This document shows positions 53,597 to 64,000 of a DNA stretch of 64,000 nucleotides, one piece after another; the stretch's first letter is position 1; each line of letters starts with the position of its first letter. A program made the position numbers and the translations under genes. The notes beneath the pieces are model-generated. The model ran no database searches. It was given only the letters and a program-made list of their open reading frames with translations, and had not been told where the DNA came from. Where the stretch lies: positions 62,001 to 126,000 of the forward strand of contig CAWBSY010000011.1 in assembly GCA_963791575.1 (NCBI GenBank), in the 5' to 3' direction. The DNA comes from JAOAPG01 sp963791575. Lineage in GTDB: Bacteria; Acidobacteriota; Terriglobia; Terriglobales; Acidobacteriaceae.

Positions 53597-54648
53597 AAGC
53601 TTTCAAAACTCCTTAGTGCCAGACCCACCGCAACTGCCAACTGGCCTGCATTCTTCTCGATCAACTCCGCTCCCGGGCCATCTACTGGCGGGGCAATCTT
53701 TTGAAATGGATTGAATATCTCGACCGGTAAAGAAAACTCTTGTCGCAGCGCCTCAACCAATCCCGGAACTTTCGAAGATCCGCCCGCCAAATAAATTTTC
53801 TCGATGTGCTCGCCTGCAGCACTAGCGCGGAAGAAGTCGAACGTCTTCTGAATTTCGAGAACAATAATTTCTGTCACTTGCTGCAGAATTGGCGTCTTTG
53901 CGTCTTCGCTGACCGTACCTACTTTGTTTCCAAGCTTCAGCGACTCTGCATCATCAAAACTCAGATCTAATTCCTTCTGAAGCGAATCCGTATACTGGTG
54001 CCCGCCCACGCTGACGTCGCGCGGGAACAACGGCGTCGTACCCTTCACGATGTTGATATTCATTACGCTCGCGCCCAGGTTCAAGAGCGCCACCACCTGC
54101 CCTGGTGCGGGTTCGTAGTTGTACTCGTAACAGTTCTGTAGCGCGAGAGCATCGATGTCCACAATAGCCGGAGCCTTGCCGGACATCGAGAGTACGTTGG
54201 TGTAATTCAGAATCTTGTCCTTCTTGACGGCGACGAGCAAAACATCCATCTGCGGGTTACCGGCGTCCTCGGAAAGGATCTGGTAATCGAGGTTCACGTC
54301 CGCCAGATCAAAAGGGATGTGCTGAGCGGCTTCTTTCTGGATCGTCTCAGCCAATTCCTGATCGCTCATGGAAGGCAAAGAGATTTTCTTGACGATGACC
54401 GAGTGCCCACTGACCGCCGTGGCCACGCTTCTCGTCTTGATCTGGGTCTCGGCAAATAGCTTCGAAATTGCGCTCGAAACCGTACCCGAATCCACAATCA
54501 TGGAATCAACGACAATGTCTGGAGCCAGTGGTTCCAGCCCCAAATGGGTTACTTCAATTCCGTTGCGGCCCTTTTTCAACTCGACCGCCTTAATGCTCGA
54601 CGACCCCACATCCAGACCAACAATCGACTTCGATCCCAATCCAAACAT
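53593..54648 (-). CDS. pilM: Type IV pilus actin-like ATPase PilM
   Basis: 351 residues, actin/FtsA-like. Phosphate-1 motif SIVGLDVGSSSIKAVELKKG, then VATAVSGHSVIVKKISLPSM, EAAQHIPFDLADVNLDYQIL, VDIDALALQNCYEYNY, and the adenosine motif KIYLAGGSSKVPGLVEALRQ. It binds the PilN tail on the cytoplasmic face. First pilus gene, 11 bases after the small HTH gene. Confidence 0.93.
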   Translation of the reverse strand: MFGLGSKSIVGLDVGSSSIKAVELKKGRNGIEVTHLGLEPLAPDIVVDSMIVDSGTVSSAISKLFAETQIKTRSVATAVSGHSVIVKKISLPSMSDQELAETIQKEAAQHIPFDLADVNLDYQILSEDAGNPQMDVLLVAVKKDKILNYTNVLSMSGKAPAIVDIDALALQNCYEYNYEPAPGQVVALLNLGASVMNINIVKGTTPLFPRDVSVGGHQYTDSLQKELDLSFDDAESLKLGNKVGTVSEDAKTPILQQVTEIIVLEIQKTFDFFRASAAGEHIEKIYLAGGSSKVPGLVEALRQEFSLPVEIFNPFQKIAPPVDGPGAELIEKNAGQLAVAVGLALRSFESL

Positions 54649-54659
54649 GTGCCCGCCTT

Positions 54660-54893
54660 TTACAGTTGCCCGGCAGCTTTGGCAGCCGCCTTCGGTTTAT
54701 TGCTTTTCGCTTCCACCTGACTCGACTTCTCTTCCATCCATTCGTCCAGCTTCGATTTCTTGAAGCGCCAACGATTGCCCAGTTTGAAAGCAGGAATCTT
54801 TTGTTCGCCTACATACTTGTAAAGCGTGTCCGGGCTCACTCCCAGGTACTGCGAAGCCTGGCGAATATTCATCACTTCTCGTGAGTCGGCCAT
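54660..54893 (-). CDS. Small excisionase/MerR-like helix-turn-helix protein
   Basis: 77 residues. The AlpA/excisionase-type domain is complete: MNIRQASQYLGVSPDTLYKYV, then IPAFKLGNRWRFKKSKLDEWM, followed by a Lys/Ala-rich tail. No phage or integrase genes are around. It heads the pilMNOPQ operon, so it may be its regulator, or a nucleoid-type DNA-binding protein. Confidence 0.85.
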   Translation of the reverse strand: MADSREVMNIRQASQYLGVSPDTLYKYVGEQKIPAFKLGNRWRFKKSKLDEWMEEKSSQVEAKSNKPKAAAKAAGQL

Positions 54894-55426
54894 AATTCCA
54901 GTCCTCTTCAGCCCTGCTGTCGTCCGCTAAGACCCTGCGTTCCGATTTCTTGGTGCAATTCGCAGTGATCGAAACAGCACAAACCACTCTCGAAAAGCCT
55001 GTTCGAGTGATTTAGGTGTGCTGAGCATATATCAGCCCCGAATGACGGGAGGTCAAAGCGTATTTCCGTGTTTTGCTGGGTTTCTCAGGGCTTTCTTGGA
55101 AAGACAACTGACATGAGTTGCACTAGTGATCTATATATTGTAGCTAGGCTGATATTTAGTTCTACTAATGGTATTCACTCAAAGCAGCCTCGTCACGTCA
55201 CCTGAGAACCATAACTAAAGTACTAACGGCAGTACCAAAGTTGTTGTACGCGCGGATAGTCGCGTTGCGTTTCAACCTCTTACGCGAGCCCTGCTATCAG
55301 GGAGCTCCAGTTTCCGTCCAAGTAATCAGAGAGCAACTTCCGTATTCCAGAGCGATGGCACTCATTCCTATGAACAGCCTCGCAACTTACCTTACGGGTA
55401 CAATGTTACAAATCATGCGCGCCACG
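54894..55426. other. Divergent intergenic region between the pil operon and ABC permeases
   Basis: About 530 bases. AT-rich around 55120-55170 (TATATATTG), where promoters are likely, but I cannot fix hexamers. An open frame from 55241 runs into the permease gene, but its first 60 residues do not look like the family. No RNA gene seen. Confidence 0.4.
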
Positions 55427-56662
55427 ATGGACCTTTTCGGACAGATTTTCCGCAACCTGTGGGGACACAAACTGCGTTCGTTCCTCACTATGTTCGGCAT
55501 CGCGTGGGGCGTCGGATCGCTACTGTTATTGGTGGGTCTGGGCGAAGGGTTCCGTTCCGGGAACAAACGCGAAATGGCCGAATACGGAAAAGACATCATG
55601 TTCATATTTCCCGGGCGCGCTCCCGTGGTTGAAGGAAGAATGAACTCGGCCAGAAACTATCTACTTACTTATCAAGACTTTCTGGACATCTACAAGGAAG
55701 CACCGCATGTCCGTAATGCGTCGCCTGTCCTCTCTCGAAATGATGTGCATGCTGTCAGTGAGTTCGCGAATGCCAATGGTGAAATTATCGGAGTCGAGCC
55801 TCAGTTCAGTGACATCCGCTTTCTTCCGCTGAAGGAAGGACGATGGCTTAACCCGCTAGACGAAACCCAGAAGCGCAGTGTGATCGTGCTAGGGGATGAA
55901 CTAACTAAGAATTTGTTTCCCGGCAGGCCTGCCGTTGGGGCAAGTATCCTACTTAATGGAATTAGATTTGAGGTTATTGGCAGCGTCCGCCGCGTAGGAC
56001 GTGGCGATGACAATTCAACGAACATGCGTGGCTATATTCCTTATCAAGTCATGGCCACCGACTTCCCGCTCAAAGGCGAGAACCATCAGAACTCCATCTC
56101 CTTTATCAACTATCAGCCCCGCGTAACTGGCGAGCACTTACTGGCACAGGAGGAGGTTCGCAGGATAATCGCCCGGAATCACGCCTTCGACTATCGCGAT
56201 GTCAACGCGTTTGAAGGCTGGGACACGATTCAGCAATCGAAAATGGTAGGTACCATCTTCGATGCCATGAACTCGTTCTTAGGAGCGGTCGGTCTGGTAA
56301 CCCTCGCTTTGGGCGCAATTGGTGTTATTAACATCATGCTTGTAGCCGTGAGCGAACGTACTCGCGAAATCGGGCTGCGTAAAGCTCTCGGCGCAACGAA
56401 TCGCAGCATCTTGTTCCAATTTTTCCTGGAAGGAATCATTCTCACTCTTTTCAGTGGACTCATTGGCATGGGAGCCGCGGGATTTTTGATGATGCTTATG
56501 GGCACGGTGCAAGGGCCCGGTGGATTCGATCCCCCTAAGTTGGTCCCGATGACTGCCATTCTCGCCATAGCGAGCTTAACCGTGGCCGGAGTGATTGCCG
56601 GAATCTACCCCGCACGGAAAGCCGCCATGCTTCCTCCTGTTGAAGCCCTGCGACAAGAGTAA
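55427..56662 (+). CDS. MacB/FtsX-family ABC transporter permease
   Basis: About 411 residues from the ATG at 55427 (MDLFGQIFRNLWGHKLRSFL); ATG 55415 or the longer frame to 55241 are alternatives. TM1 is in FLTMFGIAWGVGSLLLLVGL; a large periplasmic MacB core domain follows (GVEPQFSDIRFLPLKEGRWL, GASILLNGIRFEVIGSVRRV). The C-terminal FtsX domain has three TM helices with VSERTREIGLRKALGATNRS. The family exports peptides, lipoproteins or drugs, or transmits signals. No ATPase gene is adjacent; the partner must be encoded elsewhere. Confidence 0.88.
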   Translation: MDLFGQIFRNLWGHKLRSFLTMFGIAWGVGSLLLLVGLGEGFRSGNKREMAEYGKDIMFIFPGRAPVVEGRMNSARNYLLTYQDFLDIYKEAPHVRNASPVLSRNDVHAVSEFANANGEIIGVEPQFSDIRFLPLKEGRWLNPLDETQKRSVIVLGDELTKNLFPGRPAVGASILLNGIRFEVIGSVRRVGRGDDNSTNMRGYIPYQVMATDFPLKGENHQNSISFINYQPRVTGEHLLAQEEVRRIIARNHAFDYRDVNAFEGWDTIQQSKMVGTIFDAMNSFLGAVGLVTLALGAIGVINIMLVAVSERTREIGLRKALGATNRSILFQFFLEGIILTLFSGLIGMGAAGFLMMLMGTVQGPGGFDPPKLVPMTAILAIASLTVAGVIAGIYPARKAAMLPPVEALRQE

Positions 56663-56688
56663 TCTTAGAAAAGATTTCAGGAGTACCG

Positions 56689-57930
56689 ATGTTTCGCGAT
56701 TTGTTTCATGAAGCCTATGGCGCCATGCGCTACAACCGGCGCCGCACCGCGCTCACCATGCTCGGCATGGCTTGGGGCATTGCCACTGTGGTCATGCTTC
56801 TGGCTTACGGAGACGGCTTCGGCCAGGCCTGCGCAAACATCTTCGCAAACTTCGGCACCAAACTGATGATTTTGGTGCCTGGCCGCACCTCGATGCAGGC
56901 TGGCGGTCAGAAAGCCGGGGTTCAGGTCCGCTTTACGATGGATGATGTGGATACTCTTACTACCAACCTTCCCCAAATCACACACATCACTCCCGAGGTT
57001 AGCAAGCAGGCCAACATTCAATATGAAACGCGGACGTTTAACTGGACGGTCAGCGGAAATTATCCCAATGTTCTTTCCGTTCGTGCACTCAAACTTGGAC
57101 AAGGCCGTTTTTACAACGCGCAGGATGAGATACAGCATGCGCGGGTTGCGGTCATCGGTTCCGAAGCAAAGGAGAAGCTGTTCTCCGGACGAAACGCTTT
57201 GGGCGAGTACATTCGCTTGGACGGCCTCAGCTTCGAAGTCGTCGGTATCCTGCAAGCAAAAATGCAGGAAGGTGACGATGATATCAACCGTGTTACTTTT
57301 ATCCCTTTCACCACGATGAGCGATCTCAAAGATACGCACTATCTCGACTCGATATGGTTTAACTATGAGACGCCCGAGTACGAGAGGCTCGAACAGTCAG
57401 CGCGTGATGTTATGGCAGGGCAACATAAATTCAGCCAGACGGATCGCCGTGCCATGCGTGTGTTCAATCTCATGACCCAGGTCCACCAATTCGAGATCAT
57501 CACTCTTGGTTTAAAAATTCTGCTTGGATTTATTGGAACATTGACGCTTGGCATTGGCGGAGTCGGCCTGATGAACATCATGCTCGTATCAGTGACGCAG
57601 CGCACCCGAGAGATTGGAGTAGAAAAAGCACTGGGAGCCCGTAAGCGGCATATCCTGGTGCAATTTTTAGCAGAAGCCCTTGCCATCACATTTGTCGGCG
57701 GAGTGCTGGGAATAGTTCTTGCTTACGCGGTTGCTCTTTCGGTGGGAAGGCTGACCCTCTACAGCGCGTTCGCGAAAAATGCAGCAGCCGGAGACATCCG
57801 CCTGATCATTGCTCCAGGCACACTGGTTGTGGCTACGTTGATCCTGGGAGCGGTAGGATTAATAAGTGGAATGGTGCCAGCCATTCGTGCATCTCGCCTC
57901 GATCCCATCGAAGCGCTGCGTTATGAGTAG
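56689..57930 (+). CDS. MacB/FtsX-family ABC transporter permease (second)
   Basis: 413 residues, paralogous to the gene 26 bases upstream: MFRDLFHEAYGAMRYNRRRT, TMLGMAWGIATVVMLLAYGDG, a MacB-like periplasmic domain (GQGRFYNAQDEIQHARVAVI, GEYIRLDGLSFEVVGILQAK), and an FtsX domain with VTQRTREIGVEKALGARKRH. Together the two may form a heterodimeric permease. AGGAG lies about 6 bases before the ATG. Intact. Confidence 0.9.
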   Translation: MFRDLFHEAYGAMRYNRRRTALTMLGMAWGIATVVMLLAYGDGFGQACANIFANFGTKLMILVPGRTSMQAGGQKAGVQVRFTMDDVDTLTTNLPQITHITPEVSKQANIQYETRTFNWTVSGNYPNVLSVRALKLGQGRFYNAQDEIQHARVAVIGSEAKEKLFSGRNALGEYIRLDGLSFEVVGILQAKMQEGDDDINRVTFIPFTTMSDLKDTHYLDSIWFNYETPEYERLEQSARDVMAGQHKFSQTDRRAMRVFNLMTQVHQFEIITLGLKILLGFIGTLTLGIGGVGLMNIMLVSVTQRTREIGVEKALGARKRHILVQFLAEALAITFVGGVLGIVLAYAVALSVGRLTLYSAFAKNAAAGDIRLIIAPGTLVVATLILGAVGLISGMVPAIRASRLDPIEALRYE

Positions 57931-58038
57931 GTTCTGGATTACCTCCAGCATGTGTTTAGAGTCTCTGTTTTCTAACCGATAAATACATTCTCGATGCGAT
58001 AATCTTGTTTCTTCTTTTCTAAAATCCCGGAGGAAGCA

Positions 58039-58458
58039 TTGCGCTATTTAGACAGTCTTCAACCTCTCGCACTTTTCGTTCTACGTTTGGTGCTCGGGGT
58101 CATTATGATCGGTCATGGTTACTCCAAAGTTTTTGGCGGCATCCATCATCATGTGCAGATGGTCAGTAGCCTGGGACTTCCCGGCTGGATGGCCTATCTG
58201 TCAGCCGCTGCGGAATTCTTCGGCGGCATTCTTGTAATCCTCGGGCTTCTCACTCGTTGTGCAGCGTTGGCAATTACTATCAATTTGACAGTTGCGATTG
58301 TGAAGGTGCACTGGCACAACGGTCTGCTCGGCAACGGTGGTTATCAGTTCCCGCTTGCGCTCGCGTCTATTGCGTTCGCATTGATCTTTCTTGGGGCGGG
58401 GCCAATAGCGCTCGAAGCTCTACGCGGCGGGGTGGGAAGCGGACGGGCAAGAAAGTAA
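58039..58458 (+). CDS. DoxX family membrane protein
   Basis: 139 residues, four TM helices: LALFVLRLVLGVIMIGHGYSKV, MAYLSAAAEFFGGILVILGL, CAALAITINLTVAIVKVHW and FPLALASIAFALIFLGAGPIA. Typical DoxX/DoxD-like protein, proposed to act in membrane redox or thiosulfate/quinone chemistry. The start is a TTG at 58039 with a strong GGAGGAAGCA upstream; no ATG fits. Confidence 0.88.
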   Translation: MRYLDSLQPLALFVLRLVLGVIMIGHGYSKVFGGIHHHVQMVSSLGLPGWMAYLSAAAEFFGGILVILGLLTRCAALAITINLTVAIVKVHWHNGLLGNGGYQFPLALASIAFALIFLGAGPIALEALRGGVGSGRARK

Positions 58459-58482
58459 AAAGGCCCGGATCTCCCGGGCCTC
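58456..58482 (-). terminator. Terminator between DoxX and the repeat protein gene
   Basis: Stem AGGCCCGG/CCGGGCCT with a short ATCTC loop. A T-run follows on the minus strand; it also lies directly after the DoxX stop, so it may act both ways. Confidence 0.8.
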
Positions 58483-58500
58483 AACCGTACGAACGCTATC

Positions 58501-59025
58501 TTAATACCGTCTTCCACCCGAGGCGATGACATCGTTAGGGACGTTCTGCGGAATATTATTCCGGGATTTCAAATCCTCCATCCGTTCTTCCATGCTGTGC
58601 ATTTGTTCGCGATTGTTGCTTTCCCTATATTCCTGCCATCGCGAATAGTAACTATTGAAGTCGCGCTGCGCTTCAGGAGACAGCCGTCCTTGCCAACGAT
58701 CACCGCCGTTATCGCGGTCGCGGTCATGGTCGCCATCACGATCGTGATCGCGATCCCGATCACGGTCTCTGTCGCCATATCCGCCATTGGACGCAACGCG
58801 TTCAAAGGGCACGTCGCCCGGAATACCGTTCCGCGCCATTACTTCGCGCATGCGCTCTTCCATGCTGCGCTCCTGATCACGGTTGTTAGTTTGTCGATAT
58901 TGGATCCAGCGAGAGTAATAGCTGTCAAACTTGCTTTGATCTTCTGGCGACAACCGATGTCCCTGCGCAAATCCTGGCATTGCAAATGCCAGCAGCAAAG
59001 CTGCAACTCCAAGAAACTTTTTCAT
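58501..59025 (-). CDS. Secreted protein with two ~57-residue repeats and an Asp/Arg/His linker (paralog 1)
   Basis: 174 residues from the ATG at 59025, with AGGAGGAC upstream and a signal peptide (FLGVAALLLAFAMPGFAQG). Two copies of a unit of the form LSPEDQ..FDSYYSRW..YR..NNRDQ..SMEERM, then IP..VP..R/DVIAS, flank a linker of alternating Asp and Arg/His (GDRDRDRDRDHDRDGDHDRD). No family I can name. Periplasmic or extracellular. Paralogous to the next gene upstream (59212-59997), 186 bases away on the same strand, each with its own terminator. Confidence 0.8.
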   Translation of the reverse strand: MKKFLGVAALLLAFAMPGFAQGHRLSPEDQSKFDSYYSRWIQYRQTNNRDQERSMEERMREVMARNGIPGDVPFERVASNGGYGDRDRDRDRDHDRDGDHDRDRDNGGDRWQGRLSPEAQRDFNSYYSRWQEYRESNNREQMHSMEERMEDLKSRNNIPQNVPNDVIASGGRRY

Positions 59026-59154
59026 AACGTCCTCCTGTTCAAATAACGAGGTAACAAAGCTAGTAAATTCCTTCGTGGCGAAACTATGAATCCGAACGAA
59101 GCGGGAAGGTTGGCCTGAGTAGCGGAGAAAAATCCTGTAGTCGCTACTAGGAAC

Positions 59155-59181
59155 AAAAAAAGGGACCGGCAAGCCGGCCCC
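59155..59181 (-). terminator. Rho-independent terminator of paralog 2
   Basis: Hairpin GGGACCGGC-AA-GCCGGCCCC with one bulge. The minus-strand side continues into a run of seven T (AAAAAAA at 59155-59161). Confidence 0.78.
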
Positions 59182-59211
59182 TCTGTCATGTTCCTGACAA
59201 ACTTTTCCTTA

Positions 59212-59997
59212 TTATCTTCCTTGCGAAGCGATTACATCATAAGGCACATCTCGAGGAATGTTGTAATGTGACATTAGATCTTCCATGCGGCCTTCCATGC
59301 TTCTAACTTGATCCCAATCGCGCCGTTGCCGGTACTCGAGCCACCGCGAATAGTAGCTGTCAAACCGGCCCTGATCGTCCGGGGATAATTGCCTGCTCCA
59401 GCGAACCCAGCCATGCCAATCCATATTTGAAACTAGTCGCCAGTACGGTGTACCCGCCGGGATATGGTTGCGAGCCATCACATCATTCATACGGCGTTCC
59501 ATGCTATCGATCTGGTCGCGGTCATGATTCTGGCGGTATTGCTGCCAGCGCGAGAAGTAACTGTCGAACTTGCGCTGATCGTCCCCCTGTAAGCGCCCGC
59601 GCCAGTTATCGTAACCTCGATCAGCATCGCGGTCGCGATCTCTGTCGTGTTCGTGATCTCGGTCGCGGTCCTGGTCACGATCTCTATCGCGATCATGATC
59701 GCCGTCATGATGGTCTCGATCATGATTTTCATGATCATCACCACGGAATCCTTGGCCGCTCGATGCGACTCGTTCGTAGGGAACTTCACGAGGAATCCCG
59801 TAACGCGCATAGAGGTCGAACATCCGGCCTTCCATGCTGTTCATTTGATCGCGATTATTTGTTTGCCGGTATTGCTGCCACCGCGAGTAATAGCTATCGA
59901 ATCTGCCCTGATCTTCCGGCGAAAGACGATGCTCCTGGGCAAACACAGGCGCGGTGAATATGAGAAGCAAAGCTGCGATTCCAAGAAGCTTTTTCAT
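59212..59997 (-). CDS. Secreted protein with three ~57-residue repeats and an Asp/Arg/His linker (paralog 2)
   Basis: 261 residues. Signal peptide MKKLLGIAALLLIFTAPVFA, then unit 1 (LSPEDQGRFDSYYSRWQQYR), a 45-residue linker of Asp, Arg and His repeats, unit 2 (DDQRKFDSYFSRWQQYRQNH) and unit 3 (LSPDDQGRFDSYYSRWLEYR, ending IPRDVPYDVIASQGR). The signal and unit 1 match paralog 1 closely, so the pair arose by tandem duplication, with gain or loss of a unit. The DNA of the linker is a GATCGCGATC-like repeat. Function unknown; the acidic/His content could bind metal or polyphosphate (speculation). Confidence 0.8.
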   Translation of the reverse strand: MKKLLGIAALLLIFTAPVFAQEHRLSPEDQGRFDSYYSRWQQYRQTNNRDQMNSMEGRMFDLYARYGIPREVPYERVASSGQGFRGDDHENHDRDHHDGDHDRDRDRDQDRDRDHEHDRDRDRDADRGYDNWRGRLQGDDQRKFDSYFSRWQQYRQNHDRDQIDSMERRMNDVMARNHIPAGTPYWRLVSNMDWHGWVRWSRQLSPDDQGRFDSYYSRWLEYRQRRDWDQVRSMEGRMEDLMSHYNIPRDVPYDVIASQGR

Positions 59998-60160
59998 GGA
60001 CCCTCCCCAAGCTGCTCCAAGAGTCTAAAGCCTGGGAGGTACGACTGAGACAAAGTTAGGCAGTTACGAAGGATGTTCCAGTATTAGAAATTGGCCGAGG
60101 ACTTTCAGTGAGACAAGCGGTCAACTGTGAACTGATACCTGAAGAGCCGATAGCTGATAC

Positions 60161-62383
<2,223 letters not shown>

Positions 62384-62590
62384 GTAATATCCAACTACTA
62401 CTGCATTGTAAATCCTGGCCGTGAGTTCCGAATATACTGGATTCGTGGTAGCGCGTCATCCAGCAAAACTGTGACAAAAACGCAGAATGAATAACTCAGA
62501 ACTGACGCCGATTTTTAGTAACTTTATTATAAACATGACTGATCAAGACTGCGTCTTTCCGCTCGACAGCCCCGGGTTCCGCACTTTTTC

Positions 62591-63274
62591 ATGATCCATT
62601 TCAACCGCCAATTCTCTCCGCGTCAGGTTCGCCTATTAATCTTCGACCTTGATGGAACCCTCATCGACTCCCGCCTGGACTTGATCCATTCCGTCAATGC
62701 CATGCTCCGGCATCTACAAAGACCCGAGCTGCCCGGGGACGCGATCGCCTCGTATGTCGGAGACGGCGCTCCGATGCTCGTCCGGCGCGCTTTGGGAGAT
62801 CCTTCCGACGAAAAGTTTTTCAATCAGGCTCTGCAATTTTTTCTAGATTATTACCGGGTTCACAAACTCGACTACACACATATTTACGATGGAATCAGAG
62901 AAGCTTTGCTGGCAATCCGCGCTGGCGATAACGAAATCAAGATGGCGGTCCTTTCGAATAAACCGGTCAATCCCTCGCGAGCTATCGTCGAGGCGCTCGG
63001 GCTCGGAGAGTTCTTCGTGAACGTGTACGGAGGAAACAGTTTCGAAACCAAGAAACCCGATCCATTCGGAGCCCGTCAGTTGCTCAAGGAAACAGGCATA
63101 GCTCCCAATGAAGCCATGATCATTGGAGATTCTTCGATAGATATACTAACGGGAAGAAATGCAGGCTTATGGACCTGCGGCGTAACCTACGGGTTCGCGC
63201 CGCACACACTCACAGAAGTTGCGCCAGATGTTGTAATTGACAATCCACAGGAACTGGCGCAATTGTTTGGATGA
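62591..63274 (+). CDS. gph: HAD-superfamily phosphoglycolate phosphatase-like hydrolase
   Basis: 227 residues. Motif I LIFDLDGTLIDSRLDLIHSV (nucleophile Asp), motif II AVLSNKPVNPSR, motif III Lys in FETKKPDPFGARQLL and motif IV MIIGDSSIDILTGRNAG. The cap is C1-type helical, as in Gph, clearing 2-phosphoglycolate. Divergent from the E1 gene across 207 bases. Substrate by family only. Confidence 0.87.
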   Translation: MIHFNRQFSPRQVRLLIFDLDGTLIDSRLDLIHSVNAMLRHLQRPELPGDAIASYVGDGAPMLVRRALGDPSDEKFFNQALQFFLDYYRVHKLDYTHIYDGIREALLAIRAGDNEIKMAVLSNKPVNPSRAIVEALGLGEFFVNVYGGNSFETKKPDPFGARQLLKETGIAPNEAMIIGDSSIDILTGRNAGLWTCGVTYGFAPHTLTEVAPDVVIDNPQELAQLFG

Positions 63275-63324
63275 TTAACATTCCCGTCAGACCGTGAACT
63301 TTGCTGAGGTAGAAACAACTGAGC

Positions 63325-64000
63325 ATGAAGATTTTAGTTACAGGCAGCAGTGGACATTTGGGCGAAGCCTTGGTTCGTACGTTGAGGAATGAGAACCGCG
63401 AAGTCGTCGGCGTCGACATTGTTCCATCAGAATTTACCAATGAGGTCGGGTCAATCGTTGACCGGAATATTGTCAAGCGATGCATGAAAGGTGTGGACGC
63501 TGTGATCCACACCGCGACCCTGCACAAGCCTCATGTCATTACACATACTCGGCAAGATTTTGTTGATACCAACATCACGGGCACGCTAAATCTTCTGGAA
63601 GAAGCTGCAGTTGCGGGCGTTAGGTCTTTCATCTTTACGAGCACAACCAGTGCCTTCGGGAGTGCGCTGACTCCACCTCCTGGGAGCCCAGCGGCTTGGA
63701 TCACCGAGGATGTCACGCCGGTTCCTCGAAACATCTATGGAGTAACAAAAGTCGCGGCAGAGGATCTCTGTGAATTGTTCCATCGGAAACTTCGGCTTGC
63801 GTGCCTCATCCTAAGGACTTCGCGCTTTTTCCCTGAAGAGGATGATCATAAGGATACCCGCGAGGCCTACGAGGACAGCAATGTCAAGGTAAACGAATTT
63901 CTCTATCGGCGCGTGGATATTGAGGATGTGGTGAGCGCTCACCTACTCGCTATCGAAAAAGCTCCGCTACTCGGGTTCGGACGCTATATCGTGAGTGCCA
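63325..64000 (+). CDS. NAD-dependent epimerase/dehydratase (extended SDR), truncated by window edge
   Basis: At least 225 residues, open to the end of the window. Starts MKILVTGSSGHLGEALVRTL (GxxGxxG NAD motif), VDAVIHTATLHKPHV, GTLNLLEEAAVAGVRSFIF, the Ser-Thr region TSTTSAFGS, and the catalytic YxxxK in PRNIYGVTKVAAEDL. Ends in frame at FGRYIVSA. Extended SDRs act on nucleotide sugars or similar; the substrate is not clear. 50 bases after gph. Confidence 0.87.
   Translation, partial: MKILVTGSSGHLGEALVRTLRNENREVVGVDIVPSEFTNEVGSIVDRNIVKRCMKGVDAVIHTATLHKPHVITHTRQDFVDTNITGTLNLLEEAAVAGVRSFIFTSTTSAFGSALTPPPGSPAAWITEDVTPVPRNIYGVTKVAAEDLCELFHRKLRLACLILRTSRFFPEEDDHKDTREAYEDSNVKVNEFLYRRVDIEDVVSAHLLAIEKAPLLGFGRYIVSA

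Noticed and set aside
55241..55426. N-terminal extension of the first MacB-type permease
   Set aside because: The first 60 residues are not family-like and no Shine-Dalgarno supports the TTG at 55241.
54894..55426. tRNA or small RNA in the long gap
   Set aside because: No cloverleaf, CCA end or recognisable RNA fold on either strand by eye.
58690..58790. Short direct repeats GATCGCGATC resembling a CRISPR or tandem array
   Set aside because: They encode the Asp-Arg-His linkers of two secreted paralogs in frame; there are no spacers of uniform length.
59630..59760. Possible tandem-repeat regulatory array
   Set aside because: Same explanation: coding low-complexity DNA of paralog 2.

Overview
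The window looks like a chromosomal segment of a soil-type Acidobacteriota (Koribacter/Terriglobales-like). The pointers are a very large TonB-dependent receptor with an N-terminal carboxypeptidase-regulatory domain, a Tat-exported FG-GAP/ASPIC (CRTAC1-type) protein, a PilMNOPQ cluster beside accBC and an M24 peptidase, small intergenic palindromic repeats, and gene-dense moderate-GC DNA on both strands. Taxonomy is inferred from gene content only. No rRNA, tRNA, CRISPR array, IS element or prophage was seen.

Layout. 0-2.2 kb: a SAM-I riboswitch upstream of a divergent threonine-synthase-like PLP enzyme and a MoaD/ThiS-type sulfur carrier ending in GGV. 2.2-4.6 kb: an osmoprotectant (betaine/choline) ABC transporter. 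4.7-10.2 kb: an F420 biosynthesis operon (cofG-cofD-cofC-cofE-cofH-npdG) joined by 4-base overlaps, with a flavin reductase-like gene beside it. 11-18.2 kb: a secreted amidohydrolase, a Rieske oxygenase, a TetR regulator, two FAD oxidoreductases and a betaine-homocysteine-type methyltransferase, read here as a methylated-amine catabolic island. 18.3-22.6 kb: histidine kinase, response regulator, CRTAC1-type protein, and an AhpD-like gene with an in-frame TGA at the second position of its CxxC motif, followed by a good bacterial SECIS-like hairpin (probable selenoprotein). 22.7-26.4 kb: RNB exoribonuclease and ergothioneine genes egtD/egtB. 26.7-29.2 kb: a fused O-/N-acyltransferase coupled to a PhoU-like gene. 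29.8-41.8 kb: PuuD-like membrane protein, broken TonB receptor, DUF309 protein, DegT aminotransferase, SH3 lipoprotein, PfkA, Ig-like lipoprotein, Nnr. 41.9-54.9 kb: two APC permeases, thiE, accC, accB, aminopeptidase P, pilQPONM and a small HTH gene. 55.4-64 kb: two MacB/FtsX permeases, DoxX, two tandem repeat-rich secreted paralogs, a fused 2-oxoacid dehydrogenase E1, a phosphoglycolate phosphatase and an epimerase running off the end.

Sequence quality matters. About twenty single-base frame breaks hit otherwise well-conserved genes at 1-12.3 kb and 30-51 kb, mostly one extra base each. The stretches 13-29 kb and 51.4-64 kb show none. This looks more like residual assembly indels than gene decay. 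The candidate selenoprotein lies in a clean stretch. Frame-broken genes are annotated as one gene over their full extent.

Functional links (inference): betaine import, Rieske/FAD demethylation and methyl transfer to homocysteine tie to the SAM-regulated sulfur-carrier locus through methionine/SAM. Ergothioneine synthesis and the candidate seleno-AhpD suggest peroxide and thiol redox management.
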